DNA from: Gemmatimonadales bacterium
GTDB lineage: Bacteria > Gemmatimonadota > Gemmatimonadetes > Gemmatimonadales > GWC2-71-9
Assembly: GCA_030597435.1 (NCBI GenBank)
Contig: JAUVRV010000093.1
Span: forward strand, 1-8,514
Reading direction: 5' to 3'
DNA length: 8,514 nt
The notes below the pieces were generated by a model. It was not told the DNA's origin. It made no database searches and saw only the letters and a list, made by a program, of their open reading frames with translations. Position 1 is the stretch's first letter. Each line of letters starts with the position of its first letter. Shown here piece after piece: positions 1 to 6,659 of the stretch. The position numbers were made by a program, and so were the translations under genes.

Positions 1-82
1 AGCCGATCTGAAAGGGCGTGAAACATAAAGGCTAGCGTTATGGGCAGGGGGGCGGTTGCGGGTCAACCGATTGGCGGTCTTA

Positions 83-130
83 GATTTACGATTGGGCGCG
101 GTTCAAATCGCAAATCGTCAATCGCAAACC
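83..130 (-). terminator. Candidate 3'-end hairpin of the symporter operon, with two alternative stems
   Basis: In the minus-strand transcript that leaves gltS, bases 106-116 can pair with bases 83-93 as an 11-bp stem with one G-U pair and a 12-nt loop. The same left arm, extended to 83-94, can instead pair with 119-130 over 12 bp with two G-U pairs. The two stems exclude each other. The structure lies just after the gltS stop codon. There is no run of U after it, so a classic intrinsic terminator is not shown; it may instead end transcription by another route or protect the mRNA 3' end. The rest of 1-142 holds no gene that I can support, only a small 6-bp inverted repeat at 53-58/64-69. Confidence 0.4.
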
Positions 131-146
131 GTCCATCGCAAATCAG
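105..146. repeat. Degenerate heptanucleotide tandem repeat, six units
   Basis: Six consecutive 7-nt units are visible: AAATCGC, AAATCGT, CAATCGC, AAACCGT, CCATCGC, AAATCAG. Alternate units agree better with each other, so the array can also be read as three 14-bp units. The last unit runs through the gltS stop codon (143-145). An inverted, related copy (GATTTACGATTG) lies at 83-94. The array is too short and too regular for CRISPR; it is a simple-sequence repeat. Confidence 0.65.
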
Positions 147-1534
147 TTCCTCGAGAGCCTGATCCAGCCCGAAAAATACGCCACGGTCAGCGCAACCAGG
201 ATCGATGCGGCCCCGACAATATAGGTCGATCCAACCCCAAAAGTAGCTATCAGGATCGGCGCCGAGGCGGTGATGAAGCCACCACCCATCATCGGCTCGT
301 AGATGATCTGCTTGAAGCCAAAGGACTCGGCGGCCTCCGTCTCGAACTGCGGATCGGCCACCCTGAGGAGCAGTAGTCCCAGGGCCGTCACACCGGTCTG
401 CATGCCATACTCGGTGATGCCGCGCTCGAACCACGAACCCGGAAGCATACGGGGTGCGATGAACCATGTGGCGAAGATCACCCACGTCAAGCCAACTGCC
501 ATGAGAATCGCGAACGGCCAGAAGAACGCCAGGAAAACATCCAGCTTGATGGCCGCTATGGCGGATACGACCAGGAAGTCGAGCGCCAAACCCAGAATCC
601 GATCATAGGTCTTGCGATCGAAGTACTTGGCTATCCCAACCTTGGCACAAGTGATCTGGACGACTATGCCGCCGATCATGGCAAGCGGGAACAGCGGGAA
701 GCTGGCGAACAGATCGAGTTCGGTCTGGGCGCTCAGACTCTGGATCCCCTGCAGCAAGTACCACCCCAGCAGGATCGCGACTCCCACGAACGCTCCGTGG
801 AAGGCCAGCGGTTCCAGGGCATCGGGAGAGATCGTCATGATCGTTCCCGGCTGGCGCTTGTGCTCCGGGATGAGACCGCTGATCTTCTCCCGGCTGAGTT
901 CCTCAGGCGACTTGATGACCTTCGTATAGCCCCTGCGTGCGGCCATATTGATCATCACCATCCCGAACACGACCGCACTGATAACACCCACGGTGGCCGA
1001 CATGAGCCCCAGATCCGCACCGGCTGGGAAGCCGAGCTGGGTGAACGCCTCTCTCATGCCAGCGGCCGTACCGTGACCTCCAGAGAAACCGATCTCCATG
1101 AGACACCCGAAGAAGGCTGGAACGCCAAACAACGGCCCCAGCAGGATCACGGTTATCCCAACCCCCACCATGTATTGCCCCATCCCAACGGTCCAGCCAT
1201 AACAGAGCTGGGGGCCTCCCTCACGCCAGATGGTGCGCAGTGACGGAATTGTGAAACCGAGGAACAGGCAGGCAAAGACGATGTTGATCAGAATTCCGGG
1301 CAGCGAGGCCCAAGTGGTCAGCATACTCTGGGGAATTATCTCGAAGTCCACGACGCTGCCGAGCAGGTACGGGCCCAGGAACAGCCCGATGAAACCCGCT
1401 ATGATCGATGCCGGAAGGAACAACTTCTGAAACAGGAGGATCTTTGCACGCAGGAGTTTTCCTACCAGGAGAAGCAGAGAGAGCCAGCCCACGTCGATCA
1501 TCAATTCGACTAACACAGCACCGGAAATTCCCAT
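143..1534 (-). CDS. gltS: Sodium:glutamate symporter, GltS/ESS family
   Basis: Predicted inner-membrane sodium-coupled glutamate importer of the ESS family. The 463-aa product is almost wholly hydrophobic, with about ten or more membrane segments in two halves split by a hydrophilic loop around residues 200-243. The first half carries the family motif GGHGTAAG at 152-159; the second half has the matching TEYGMQTG at 374-381, a DP pair at 394-395 and a glycine-rich GGGFITASAP stretch near 417-426. E. coli GltS is 401 aa, so this is a longer subfamily. The start at 1534 is preferred because AAGGAA (1541-1546) sits 6 nt upstream; an in-frame ATG at 1603 would add 23 hydrophilic residues and has no Shine-Dalgarno sequence. 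It follows the DAACS symporter gene by 94 nt on the same strand and is probably cotranscribed. The family call is firm; the exact substrate is inferred from the family. Confidence 0.9.
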   Translation of the reverse strand: MGISGAVLVELMIDVGWLSLLLLVGKLLRAKILLFQKLFLPASIIAGFIGLFLGPYLLGSVVDFEIIPQSMLTTWASLPGILINIVFACLFLGFTIPSLRTIWREGGPQLCYGWTVGMGQYMVGVGITVILLGPLFGVPAFFGCLMEIGFSGGHGTAAGMREAFTQLGFPAGADLGLMSATVGVISAVVFGMVMINMAARRGYTKVIKSPEELSREKISGLIPEHKRQPGTIMTISPDALEPLAFHGAFVGVAILLGWYLLQGIQSLSAQTELDLFASFPLFPLAMIGGIVVQITCAKVGIAKYFDRKTYDRILGLALDFLVVSAIAAIKLDVFLAFFWPFAILMAVGLTWVIFATWFIAPRMLPGSWFERGITEYGMQTGVTALGLLLLRVADPQFETEAAESFGFKQIIYEPMMGGGFITASAPILIATFGVGSTYIVGAASILVALTVAYFSGWIRLSRN

Positions 1535-1540
1535 TACCCG

Positions 1541-1546
1541 TTCCTT
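1541..1546 (-). promoter_or_regulatory. Shine-Dalgarno sequence deciding the gltS start
   Basis: On the minus strand these bases read AAGGAA, 6 nt before the ATG at 1534-1532. The upstream in-frame ATG at 1603 is preceded by a C-rich stretch with no such sequence. This supports the shorter 463-aa product. Confidence 0.55.
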
Positions 1547-1628
1547 GTCCCCTGGAGGATGTGCGCGATCGTTGGTGGTGCATTTTAACGTAGAGCCCGA
1601 CATGGGGCAAAGACGTGTGGCCGTAGCG

Positions 1629-2846
1629 TTACTCGGTCAAAACGTCCTCACCCTCCAGCTTCGCCACGATCACGGCACCACAAGAATCGCTCAGTACGTT
1701 GACCGCGGTGCGGAACATGTCCAGCAGTCGATCGACCGCGAGTATGAGGGCCACTCCCTCCAACGGCAGACCCACTGCGTTCAAGATGATCGACATCATG
1801 ACCAGCCCGGACATCGGCACGCTGGCCGCCCCTAATGAAGCGAGCAATGCCGTCAGAGCGATTATGAACTGTTGATCCAAGCTGAGGCCGATACCGTATA
1901 CCTGCGCAATGAAAATGACCGCCACACACTCGTATAGCGCCGTGCCGTCCATGTTGACGGTCGCACCAATGGGCAACACGAAGGAGGAGATCTTATCCGA
2001 CACCTTCGAGTTCTTCGTCACCGCCTCCATCGTGAGCGGCAGAGTGACTATGGTAGAGCCAGTGGAGAAACCCGTGATCAGGGCCGACGGCATCCCTCTG
2101 TAGTGCCGGAATGGATTCTTCCGCGTGACGAGATAGATGAGAGTGGGCAAGGTGATCAGCGTATGGATGAGCAGCCCGATCAGCACAACGACGAAGTAGA
2201 AACCCAGTGACCGGAACGCGTCGAAACCCGTCGTGGCCACTATCGTTGCGTTTATCCCAAAGACACCGAGTGGCGCGGTCCAGATCACGAACTTGGTGAG
2301 CTTCATCATCGCCTGGAAAGCAGCCTGGAAGAAGTCGCTCAGCTGTCTCCTGTACGGATCGTCCAGCCGAGTAACGAAATACCCGAACAGGATGCAGAAG
2401 AAGATGACAGGAAGTACCTGCCCCTCAGCCATGGCGTGGAACGGGTTCTCTGGAATGATGTTGAAGATCAGATCGAGGAAGGTCTGCTGCGTAGCCGGTA
2501 CTTCCGTGATCTCTTCTTCGAGTCTGATGGTCGAGCCGACACCGGGCTCGAGGACATTCACCAGTATCTGTCCCGTGAGGATCGCCAGGAGGCTGGTGGT
2601 CACGTAGTACCCGAACGTCTTGGCACCCAGCACCTCCAGGTTCTTCCTCCCGCCCACACTTATCACTGCTGCCGTGAGTGAGGTAATGATCAGCGGCATG
2701 ATGGCCATACGGAGTAGGCGGAGGAAGATTGCGGACAGCGGCTCCGCCAACGGCACGATCGACTCACCGAAAACCCGCCCTGCGATCATGCCGCCAAACA
2801 GACCGACGAAAATCCAGAAGGTAAGGGACCTGTAGGGTATTCTCAT
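1629..2846 (-). CDS. Dicarboxylate/amino acid:cation symporter (DAACS family, GltP/DctA-like)
   Basis: Predicted secondary transporter of the glutamate/aspartate/dicarboxylate family with the elevator fold known from archaeal GltPh. The 405-aa protein shows the family landmarks in order: hairpin 1 with STGST at 261-265, NMDGT in TM7 at 298-302, hairpin 2 with SVPMSG at 342-347, and TM8 with D376, R379, T380, N383 and D387. The TM8 arginine aligns with the residue that binds the substrate side-chain carboxylate in acidic amino acid transporters, so an acidic substrate is likely; neutral amino acid members lose it. Hairpin 1 has GST where many members have SSS, and hairpin 2 resembles eukaryotic EAAT-type loops more than the GVPG of DctA. 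The ATG at 2846 has only a weak AGGCGG upstream, 2 nt away. It is the first gene of a likely operon with gltS and is divergent from the DUF445 gene. Choice among glutamate, aspartate and C4-dicarboxylate cannot be made from sequence alone. Confidence 0.92.
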   Translation of the reverse strand: MRIPYRSLTFWIFVGLFGGMIAGRVFGESIVPLAEPLSAIFLRLLRMAIMPLIITSLTAAVISVGGRKNLEVLGAKTFGYYVTTSLLAILTGQILVNVLEPGVGSTIRLEEEITEVPATQQTFLDLIFNIIPENPFHAMAEGQVLPVIFFCILFGYFVTRLDDPYRRQLSDFFQAAFQAMMKLTKFVIWTAPLGVFGINATIVATTGFDAFRSLGFYFVVVLIGLLIHTLITLPTLIYLVTRKNPFRHYRGMPSALITGFSTGSTIVTLPLTMEAVTKNSKVSDKISSFVLPIGATVNMDGTALYECVAVIFIAQVYGIGLSLDQQFIIALTALLASLGAASVPMSGLVMMSIILNAVGLPLEGVALILAVDRLLDMFRTAVNVLSDSCGAVIVAKLEGEDVLTE

Positions 2847-2892
2847 AGCCGCCTAGCGTATAGTTTCATGCGATCCAACACCATGCTATCGA
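2847..2892. promoter_or_regulatory. Divergent intergenic region, presumed promoters of the symporter operon and DUF445 gene
   Basis: Only 46 nt separate the two start codons, so both promoters must lie here or reach into the opposing genes. A TATAGT hexamer at 2859-2864 could serve as a -10 element for the rightward gene, but no convincing -35 element lies at the right distance. The DUF445 ATG has no Shine-Dalgarno sequence; an in-frame TAG at 2854-2856 rules out a longer reading frame. The promoter assignment rests on position rather than on strong motifs. Confidence 0.4.
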
Positions 2893-4455
2893 ATGATCAC
2901 TGAACCTTCGTTACTCAGAGCACTCGTTACGATCGGTTTCGGGGCGGTGGCCGGCGGACTCACGAACGCCGTGGCCATCTGGATGTTGTTTCATCCATAC
3001 GAGCCGCGTGGCATGTGGTTCTTCAAGCTTCACGGCGCGATCCCGAAAAACAAGGCCAGGTTGGCCAAGACGATCGGGCGCACGGTGGGACAGAGGTTGC
3101 TTTCGACCAAGGATCTCGCCGGCCAGTTGAGCGCACCGGGCGTAAAAGAAGCCTTTGACCACGCGGTCGCCGGCTTCGTGACCTCGATGTTGCAAGACGA
3201 GAGGGGTTCGCTGCGCGACGAATTGCCGGAGGGGTTCCTCTCTGAGGTTGAAGTCGCGATCGCAAGTATCGCAGAGATAGTGGCCGACCGAGTTGTTGAC
3301 TACACCACCACCGACGCTTTCCGCGACAAGGCCGCGGAGTTCCTCTCCCGCACACGGGACCAAGTCGCGGACGAGCCGATCGGGGGGTTGCTTACCACGG
3401 CACGACGGGAGGCCATTCGAGATCGGGTGGAGCAGTGGGTCTCCGATGCAGCCGCGAGTCCCGAACTAGATCGACTGATCGAAGACTGGCTCAACCGGCA
3501 GTTGGTGCGACTCGCGGCCGACAAGACTCCACTGCTCGATCGGCTACCGCAGGCCCTGATAGCGGCGGTTGAGAAGGAGATCGCGGACTACCTACCGCTC
3601 GCGATCGACAGACTCGCCGGCATACTGGGTGACCCCATTGCCCGCCACCGCATTCAAGACGCGCTGCATCAGCTGTTCGAGCGCTTCGTGCGAGATCTGC
3701 TGATACACGAACGCATCGTGGCACGCCTCGTAGTCACCGAGCGGACGATTACAAAGGTGCTGGACAACTTCGAGAGCGAAGGAGCCGACCAGCTAGCGAA
3801 GCTGTTGGATCATCCCGAGATGCGGAATCAGGTAGCACGTAGCGTGAACGATGCCGTTGTGAACTTCCTGCGCCGTCCGATGGCCGATCACATTGAGCGC
3901 CTCGGACCCGAGCGGATAGAGGGTGTGAAGCAGACGGCTGCTGAGCAGATCGCAGAAGTGATCAGGGACCCTGCAACCAGACGCTATGGCATCGAGAAAC
4001 TCGATCACGCTCTCCTGGCGGCAGAAGGCCGCACCTGGGGTGAGATCCTGCGCTACCTACCACCGGAGGAAGCGGCCGACTGGCTGGTACAGACCATGCG
4101 GGACCCCAAGGTGCGGACCTGGGTCGCCGATGGAACGAGGATCGCGCTAACCGCGCTGATCGACCGCCGCATCGGCCGACCCGCCGACTGGCTGCCGGTG
4201 GGAAGTGTGGACCGCATCGTCAGCGCGCTTTCCCCGGCTCTCTGGATCTGGATTCAGCGGCAGATACCGGGGGTGGTCGAGAAGCTTGACGTTCAGACGA
4301 TGGTGGAACAGAAGGTCCTGGGATTCTCTCTGGAGCGCATCGAGGACATCATCCGCAAGACCACACAGCGTGAGTTGGACATGATCGTGAGGCTGGGATA
4401 TGTGCTCGGAGCCATGGTCGGCGGAGCCGCCTACCTGATATCGCTGCTGCTTTGA
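2893..4455 (+). CDS. DUF445 family membrane-anchored protein (YheB-like)
   Basis: This 520-aa protein belongs to the DUF445 family, whose function is not established. The N-terminus is a membrane segment (about residues 7-33) carrying the family signature GGLTNAVAIWMLFHP at 21-35, followed by IPKNKARLAKTIG near 50-62. A long, charged, mostly alpha-helical middle region of about 430 residues follows, rich in Arg, Asp, Glu, Ala and Leu, and the protein ends in a second membrane segment (about 500-519). Both ends therefore lie in the membrane with the helical body on one side. The ATG is the only start available after an in-frame stop at 2854. No ribosome-binding sequence is visible. The gene stands alone on its strand; it is divergent from the symporter operon and converges on the metallopeptidase gene. 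Family membership is confident; I cannot assign a role. Confidence 0.9.
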   Translation: MITEPSLLRALVTIGFGAVAGGLTNAVAIWMLFHPYEPRGMWFFKLHGAIPKNKARLAKTIGRTVGQRLLSTKDLAGQLSAPGVKEAFDHAVAGFVTSMLQDERGSLRDELPEGFLSEVEVAIASIAEIVADRVVDYTTTDAFRDKAAEFLSRTRDQVADEPIGGLLTTARREAIRDRVEQWVSDAAASPELDRLIEDWLNRQLVRLAADKTPLLDRLPQALIAAVEKEIADYLPLAIDRLAGILGDPIARHRIQDALHQLFERFVRDLLIHERIVARLVVTERTITKVLDNFESEGADQLAKLLDHPEMRNQVARSVNDAVVNFLRRPMADHIERLGPERIEGVKQTAAEQIAEVIRDPATRRYGIEKLDHALLAAEGRTWGEILRYLPPEEAADWLVQTMRDPKVRTWVADGTRIALTALIDRRIGRPADWLPVGSVDRIVSALSPALWIWIQRQIPGVVEKLDVQTMVEQKVLGFSLERIEDIIRKTTQRELDMIVRLGYVLGAMVGGAAYLISLLL

Positions 4456-4488
4456 CCGCGGGTCACCGCTGAGTGACCGCAGGCGGTC
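4454..4488. terminator. Nested inverted repeat covering both convergent stop codons
   Basis: GGTCAC (4461-4466) and GTGACC (4473-4478) form a perfect 6-bp stem with a 6-nt loop. Outside it, GACCGC (4454-4459) and GCGGTC (4483-4488) add another perfect 6-bp stem, separated by 1 nt on the left and 4 nt on the right. The structure includes the last bases of the DUF445 stop (4453-4455) and the whole metallopeptidase stop (4463-4465). Its place between convergent genes suggests a bidirectional end of transcription. There is no T tract on either side, so it is not a standard intrinsic terminator. Confidence 0.5.
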
Positions 4489-5656
4489 CGTCCCACGCAT
4501 CCCAACCTGACGGACCGTACATGAACAGCACTCCGGGTTGGTCGCCCACATCTATCCGCTCCACCTCGTGACGCCAACCAGGCCGTACACGCTGTGGCCA
4601 CTCACTGGTCAAGAGCCCGACAAACCTATCGGCCGCACGTTCGGTATCCCATACGCTCCACCAGACAACGCCATGGTCGCCACCGGTCTCGAGCACGGCA
4701 TAGCGATCCCCATCCCAACCCATCGCACCCAATCGACCGGTCATCTCGCTACCCGTCAACTCGGTCAACATAATCCCGATCTCGAACTCACCGAACCCGT
4801 CCTCGTGGAACGCATCGATTGAGTCGACAAACACCAGGTCGGTAGGAGCATCACCGATGCGATAGCGGCCGGGGTGAAGGATCTGTTCCGTCGACTCAGG
4901 CAGACGGGGACCGTACGGAACCGTGTCCGGATACTGACTCACGAACCACAGTACGAAATCAGCACCCGATAGATACGGGAAGATCAGACCCTCCCTTATC
5001 ACCATCGGTGCAGCTGCAAGCACGGGCATCTGATCCTGCTGATCACGGACTTGGCCACGAGCTTGCGACCAGACCTCGGCCAGCATTTCGACTCCATAGT
5101 CTGGCAGCATGTCGAGCATCGCGACGAGTGTAGCCTGACCCTCCAGCATGGCCTGCGCGGCAAGCCGCCGATCGTTGCCCCGTTCGTTAGACAGAAGAGG
5201 TTTGACCGGCATGTACTGATCCTGAAGGACATGTACCAATTCGTGGCTCAGTGTGAATCGCAATACCACCGGATCGAGGTCAGCTGGCAGAAACAGCATG
5301 GCAGAATCGGGATCGTAGTAACCCATCACCTGCTCGACGTACAGCTCCGAGAGGAGCTTTCTCATGTCCAGAGTATCCGGAATCAGGCCAAATAAGCGAT
5401 ACACCGTAGACAATCGCTCCAACTCGGCCGGGGGCAGATCGGTCTCGATCTTCGCGTCGAGGTAGGCCCGTATCTGGTCACGACTACGCACGGCAATCTG
5501 GGGTGGTGACTTGAACGGAAGTCCCACGTGCCGCTCGATGGTCGACTGTACCTCTGCCGCAATCTCGTGCACGCGGCCCTCGGTTTGCGCCTGGTCGGGA
5601 GCACATGCTGGGAGGGTGAGGGCCATCAGACCTAGGTATCGGCGCTTCACTGTCAT
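4463..5656 (-). CDS. Predicted lipoprotein zinc metallopeptidase (HExxH, gluzincin-like)
   Basis: The 397-aa product starts with a basic n-region (KRR at 4-6), a hydrophobic segment, and a lipobox-like LPAC with Cys18, so it is probably an exported lipoprotein. Pro at the -2 position makes the lipobox slightly unusual. The core holds HELVH at 138-142, where H138 and H142 would bind zinc and E139 would activate water. LEGQAT at 171-176 supplies a likely third ligand, E172, 30 residues after the second His, as in gluzincins. A YVEQVMGYYDPDSAMLFLP stretch just before (106-124) fits a strand lining the active-site edge. The C-terminal half (about 220-397), with several Trp, is not recognised. No Shine-Dalgarno sequence precedes the ATG; the leader is pyrimidine-rich. 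A start at Met11 would lose the basic n-region, so the first ATG is kept. Substrate and physiological role are unknown. Confidence 0.8.
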   Translation of the reverse strand: MTVKRRYLGLMALTLPACAPDQAQTEGRVHEIAAEVQSTIERHVGLPFKSPPQIAVRSRDQIRAYLDAKIETDLPPAELERLSTVYRLFGLIPDTLDMRKLLSELYVEQVMGYYDPDSAMLFLPADLDPVVLRFTLSHELVHVLQDQYMPVKPLLSNERGNDRRLAAQAMLEGQATLVAMLDMLPDYGVEMLAEVWSQARGQVRDQQDQMPVLAAAPMVIREGLIFPYLSGADFVLWFVSQYPDTVPYGPRLPESTEQILHPGRYRIGDAPTDLVFVDSIDAFHEDGFGEFEIGIMLTELTGSEMTGRLGAMGWDGDRYAVLETGGDHGVVWWSVWDTERAADRFVGLLTSEWPQRVRPGWRHEVERIDVGDQPGVLFMYGPSGWDAWDGPPAVTQR

Positions 5657-5674
5657 AGGGCGAAAGCTAACTAC

Positions 5675-5806
5675 GAGAGAAGACTGAGGAGGGGAAGCAG
5701 GGGAAGGTGGGGAAGGAGTCGGATTAGAAGGTGAAGGAGGGAAGAATATGGATCAGAAGGGGAAGGAGGGGTGATCTGCTTCCCCTTCTTCCCCTTCTTC
5801 CCCTTC
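5675..5806. repeat. Polypurine/polypyrimidine low-complexity spacer
   Basis: On the plus strand about 100 nt (5675-5774) are nearly all G and A, with repeated GGGGAAG words at 5691, 5700 and 5709. The composition then flips to C and T: three perfect tandem copies of CTTCCCCTT occupy 5779-5805, ending next to the stop codon of the DUF4097 gene. The whole tract lies between two minus-strand genes and makes up most of the 150-nt spacer. For the metallopeptidase mRNA this means a long pyrimidine-rich leader with no Shine-Dalgarno sequence. Such tracts can adopt triplex or other non-B structures; that is a possibility, not something shown here. Confidence 0.75.
5755..5798. terminator. 17-bp stem-loop after the DUF4097 operon
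   Basis: Bases 5755-5771 and 5782-5798 are inverted repeats over 17 positions with a 10-nt loop. The one exception, 5766 against 5787, is a G-U pair in a plus-strand RNA and an A-C mismatch in a minus-strand RNA. The hairpin begins 8 nt beyond the end of the minus-strand DUF4097 gene (stop at 5807-5809), where a terminator would be expected. It is followed in that direction by a pyrimidine-rich stretch that is not a clean U run. It may separate the sigma operon from the metallopeptidase gene. Confidence 0.5.
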
Positions 5807-6595
5807 TCATCTCCTCAGGATCCTTATGGATCCGTTGACCGTCTCCAGCCAGAGGCGTGGGCCGCCACCTCCGATCGTGCCCGAAAGCCTCTTGGACGAG
5901 AAGCGTCCCTGAACGGTGAGCGGGAAATCGGTTTCTATCCCACCATTGACGGTAGCCGCCGTAACGTCGGCGCCCACACCGGCAGGAAGCTCGACGGTTA
6001 TACTGCCGTTCACCGTCTCGAACTCGAGTGAACCTTCCCAATCTGCCGTTCCAATCCGCGCTCGGATGGATCCATTGACAGTCTCAGCTCGGGCAAGCCC
6101 CGACGTGCTGACATCGACATCACCGTTCACGGTGTATGCCTCTACATTGCCACTCAGGGATTCGACTTGGATCTCACCGTTAACAGTTCGACCCACGAAG
6201 TCCACACCTCGTGGTACGTGCACGGTGAAGTGCACGCTCACGTCGATGTTGTCGGTGCTGTTTCTGCCGCGCCCGCCGGGCCGGCACTCGTTGGGATGAT
6301 CTGCGCGTCGCGGTGTAGGATAAACCGCGCAGATCGTTACGCCGCCGCCGTGCTCGATAACCTCGAAGTCGATGTCCTCGGCGTTGCCGCGCCGGTGCTC
6401 ACGGATGACCGCCGTAACCTCGACCTCACTCCCGTTGCTGGCAACGGCTGTTACATCTCCCAGCACGCCGACCACTTCGATGTGGTCACCCTGCTGGATG
6501 CTGCCCTTCCATTCGAAATCCTGACCGGCGAGGTCACACACCGGTATCGCCAGCAGCGCCAAGAGTGTGACGGTCGGTAAAGCCTGCTTGTGCAT
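5807..6595 (-). CDS. DUF4097 (Toastrack-like) beta-repeat secreted protein B
   Basis: The 262-aa product has an N-terminal signal segment (about 1-24, likely cut after Ala-Gly before Gln25) and then a beta-strand repeat body typical of DUF4097 proteins, sometimes named putative adhesins. TVNG recurs at 137, 155, 172, 194, 215 and 252, at spacings of 17-22 residues with one double gap filled by a diverged LSGTIG turn at 237. Each repeat looks like a strand, a tight Asn-Gly turn and a second strand. Cys89 and Cys104 flank an insertion before the repeats and could form a disulfide. Cys20 in the signal segment follows Val, so a lipobox is doubtful. AAGGAGA (6604-6610), 9 nt before the ATG, is a good Shine-Dalgarno sequence. 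It lies 64 nt after its paralogue, protein A, and is the last gene before a strong hairpin. Exported location is well supported; binding partner and function are unknown. Confidence 0.85.
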   Translation of the reverse strand: MHKQALPTVTLLALLAIPVCDLAGQDFEWKGSIQQGDHIEVVGVLGDVTAVASNGSEVEVTAVIREHRRGNAEDIDFEVIEHGGGVTICAVYPTPRRADHPNECRPGGRGRNSTDNIDVSVHFTVHVPRGVDFVGRTVNGEIQVESLSGNVEAYTVNGDVDVSTSGLARAETVNGSIRARIGTADWEGSLEFETVNGSITVELPAGVGADVTAATVNGGIETDFPLTVQGRFSSKRLSGTIGGGGPRLWLETVNGSIRILRR

Positions 6596-6659
6596 ATCTC
6601 GATTCTCCTTTTATGACTCGTGTTCACCAGAGTATTCCGGGTCTGCCAATGCCTATCAG

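Noticed and set aside
105..146. Possible CRISPR array
   Set aside because: Units are 7 nt with no spacers between them and no cas gene is near; this is a simple tandem repeat.
56..376. Plus-strand open frame over the gltS 3' region
   Set aside because: It runs antisense to a clear transporter gene and its Arg/Gln-rich product matches no family; it is a shadow frame.
1535..1628. Riboswitch or attenuator between the two symporter genes
   Set aside because: Only a 4-bp GCCC/GGGC pairing is visible in this 94-nt gap; no known riboswitch pattern is seen.
2847..2892. Strong divergent sigma-70 promoters
   Set aside because: A TATAGT hexamer is present but no -35 partner at a normal spacing, so only a low-confidence regulatory region is reported.
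4147..4551. Minus-strand open frame overlapping the end of the DUF445 gene
   Set aside because: Antisense to a well-supported gene, overlaps the metallopeptidase C-terminus, and has no recognisable domain.
5826..6190. Repeated near-palindromes of the ACCGTGAACGGT type in the DUF4097 B gene, looking like operators
   Set aside because: They coincide exactly with codons for the TVNG protein repeats, so protein sequence explains them.
6167..6580. Plus-strand open frame of 137 aa opposite DUF4097 protein B
   Set aside because: The minus-strand frame has a signal peptide, a good ribosome site and family repeats; the plus frame is its antisense shadow.
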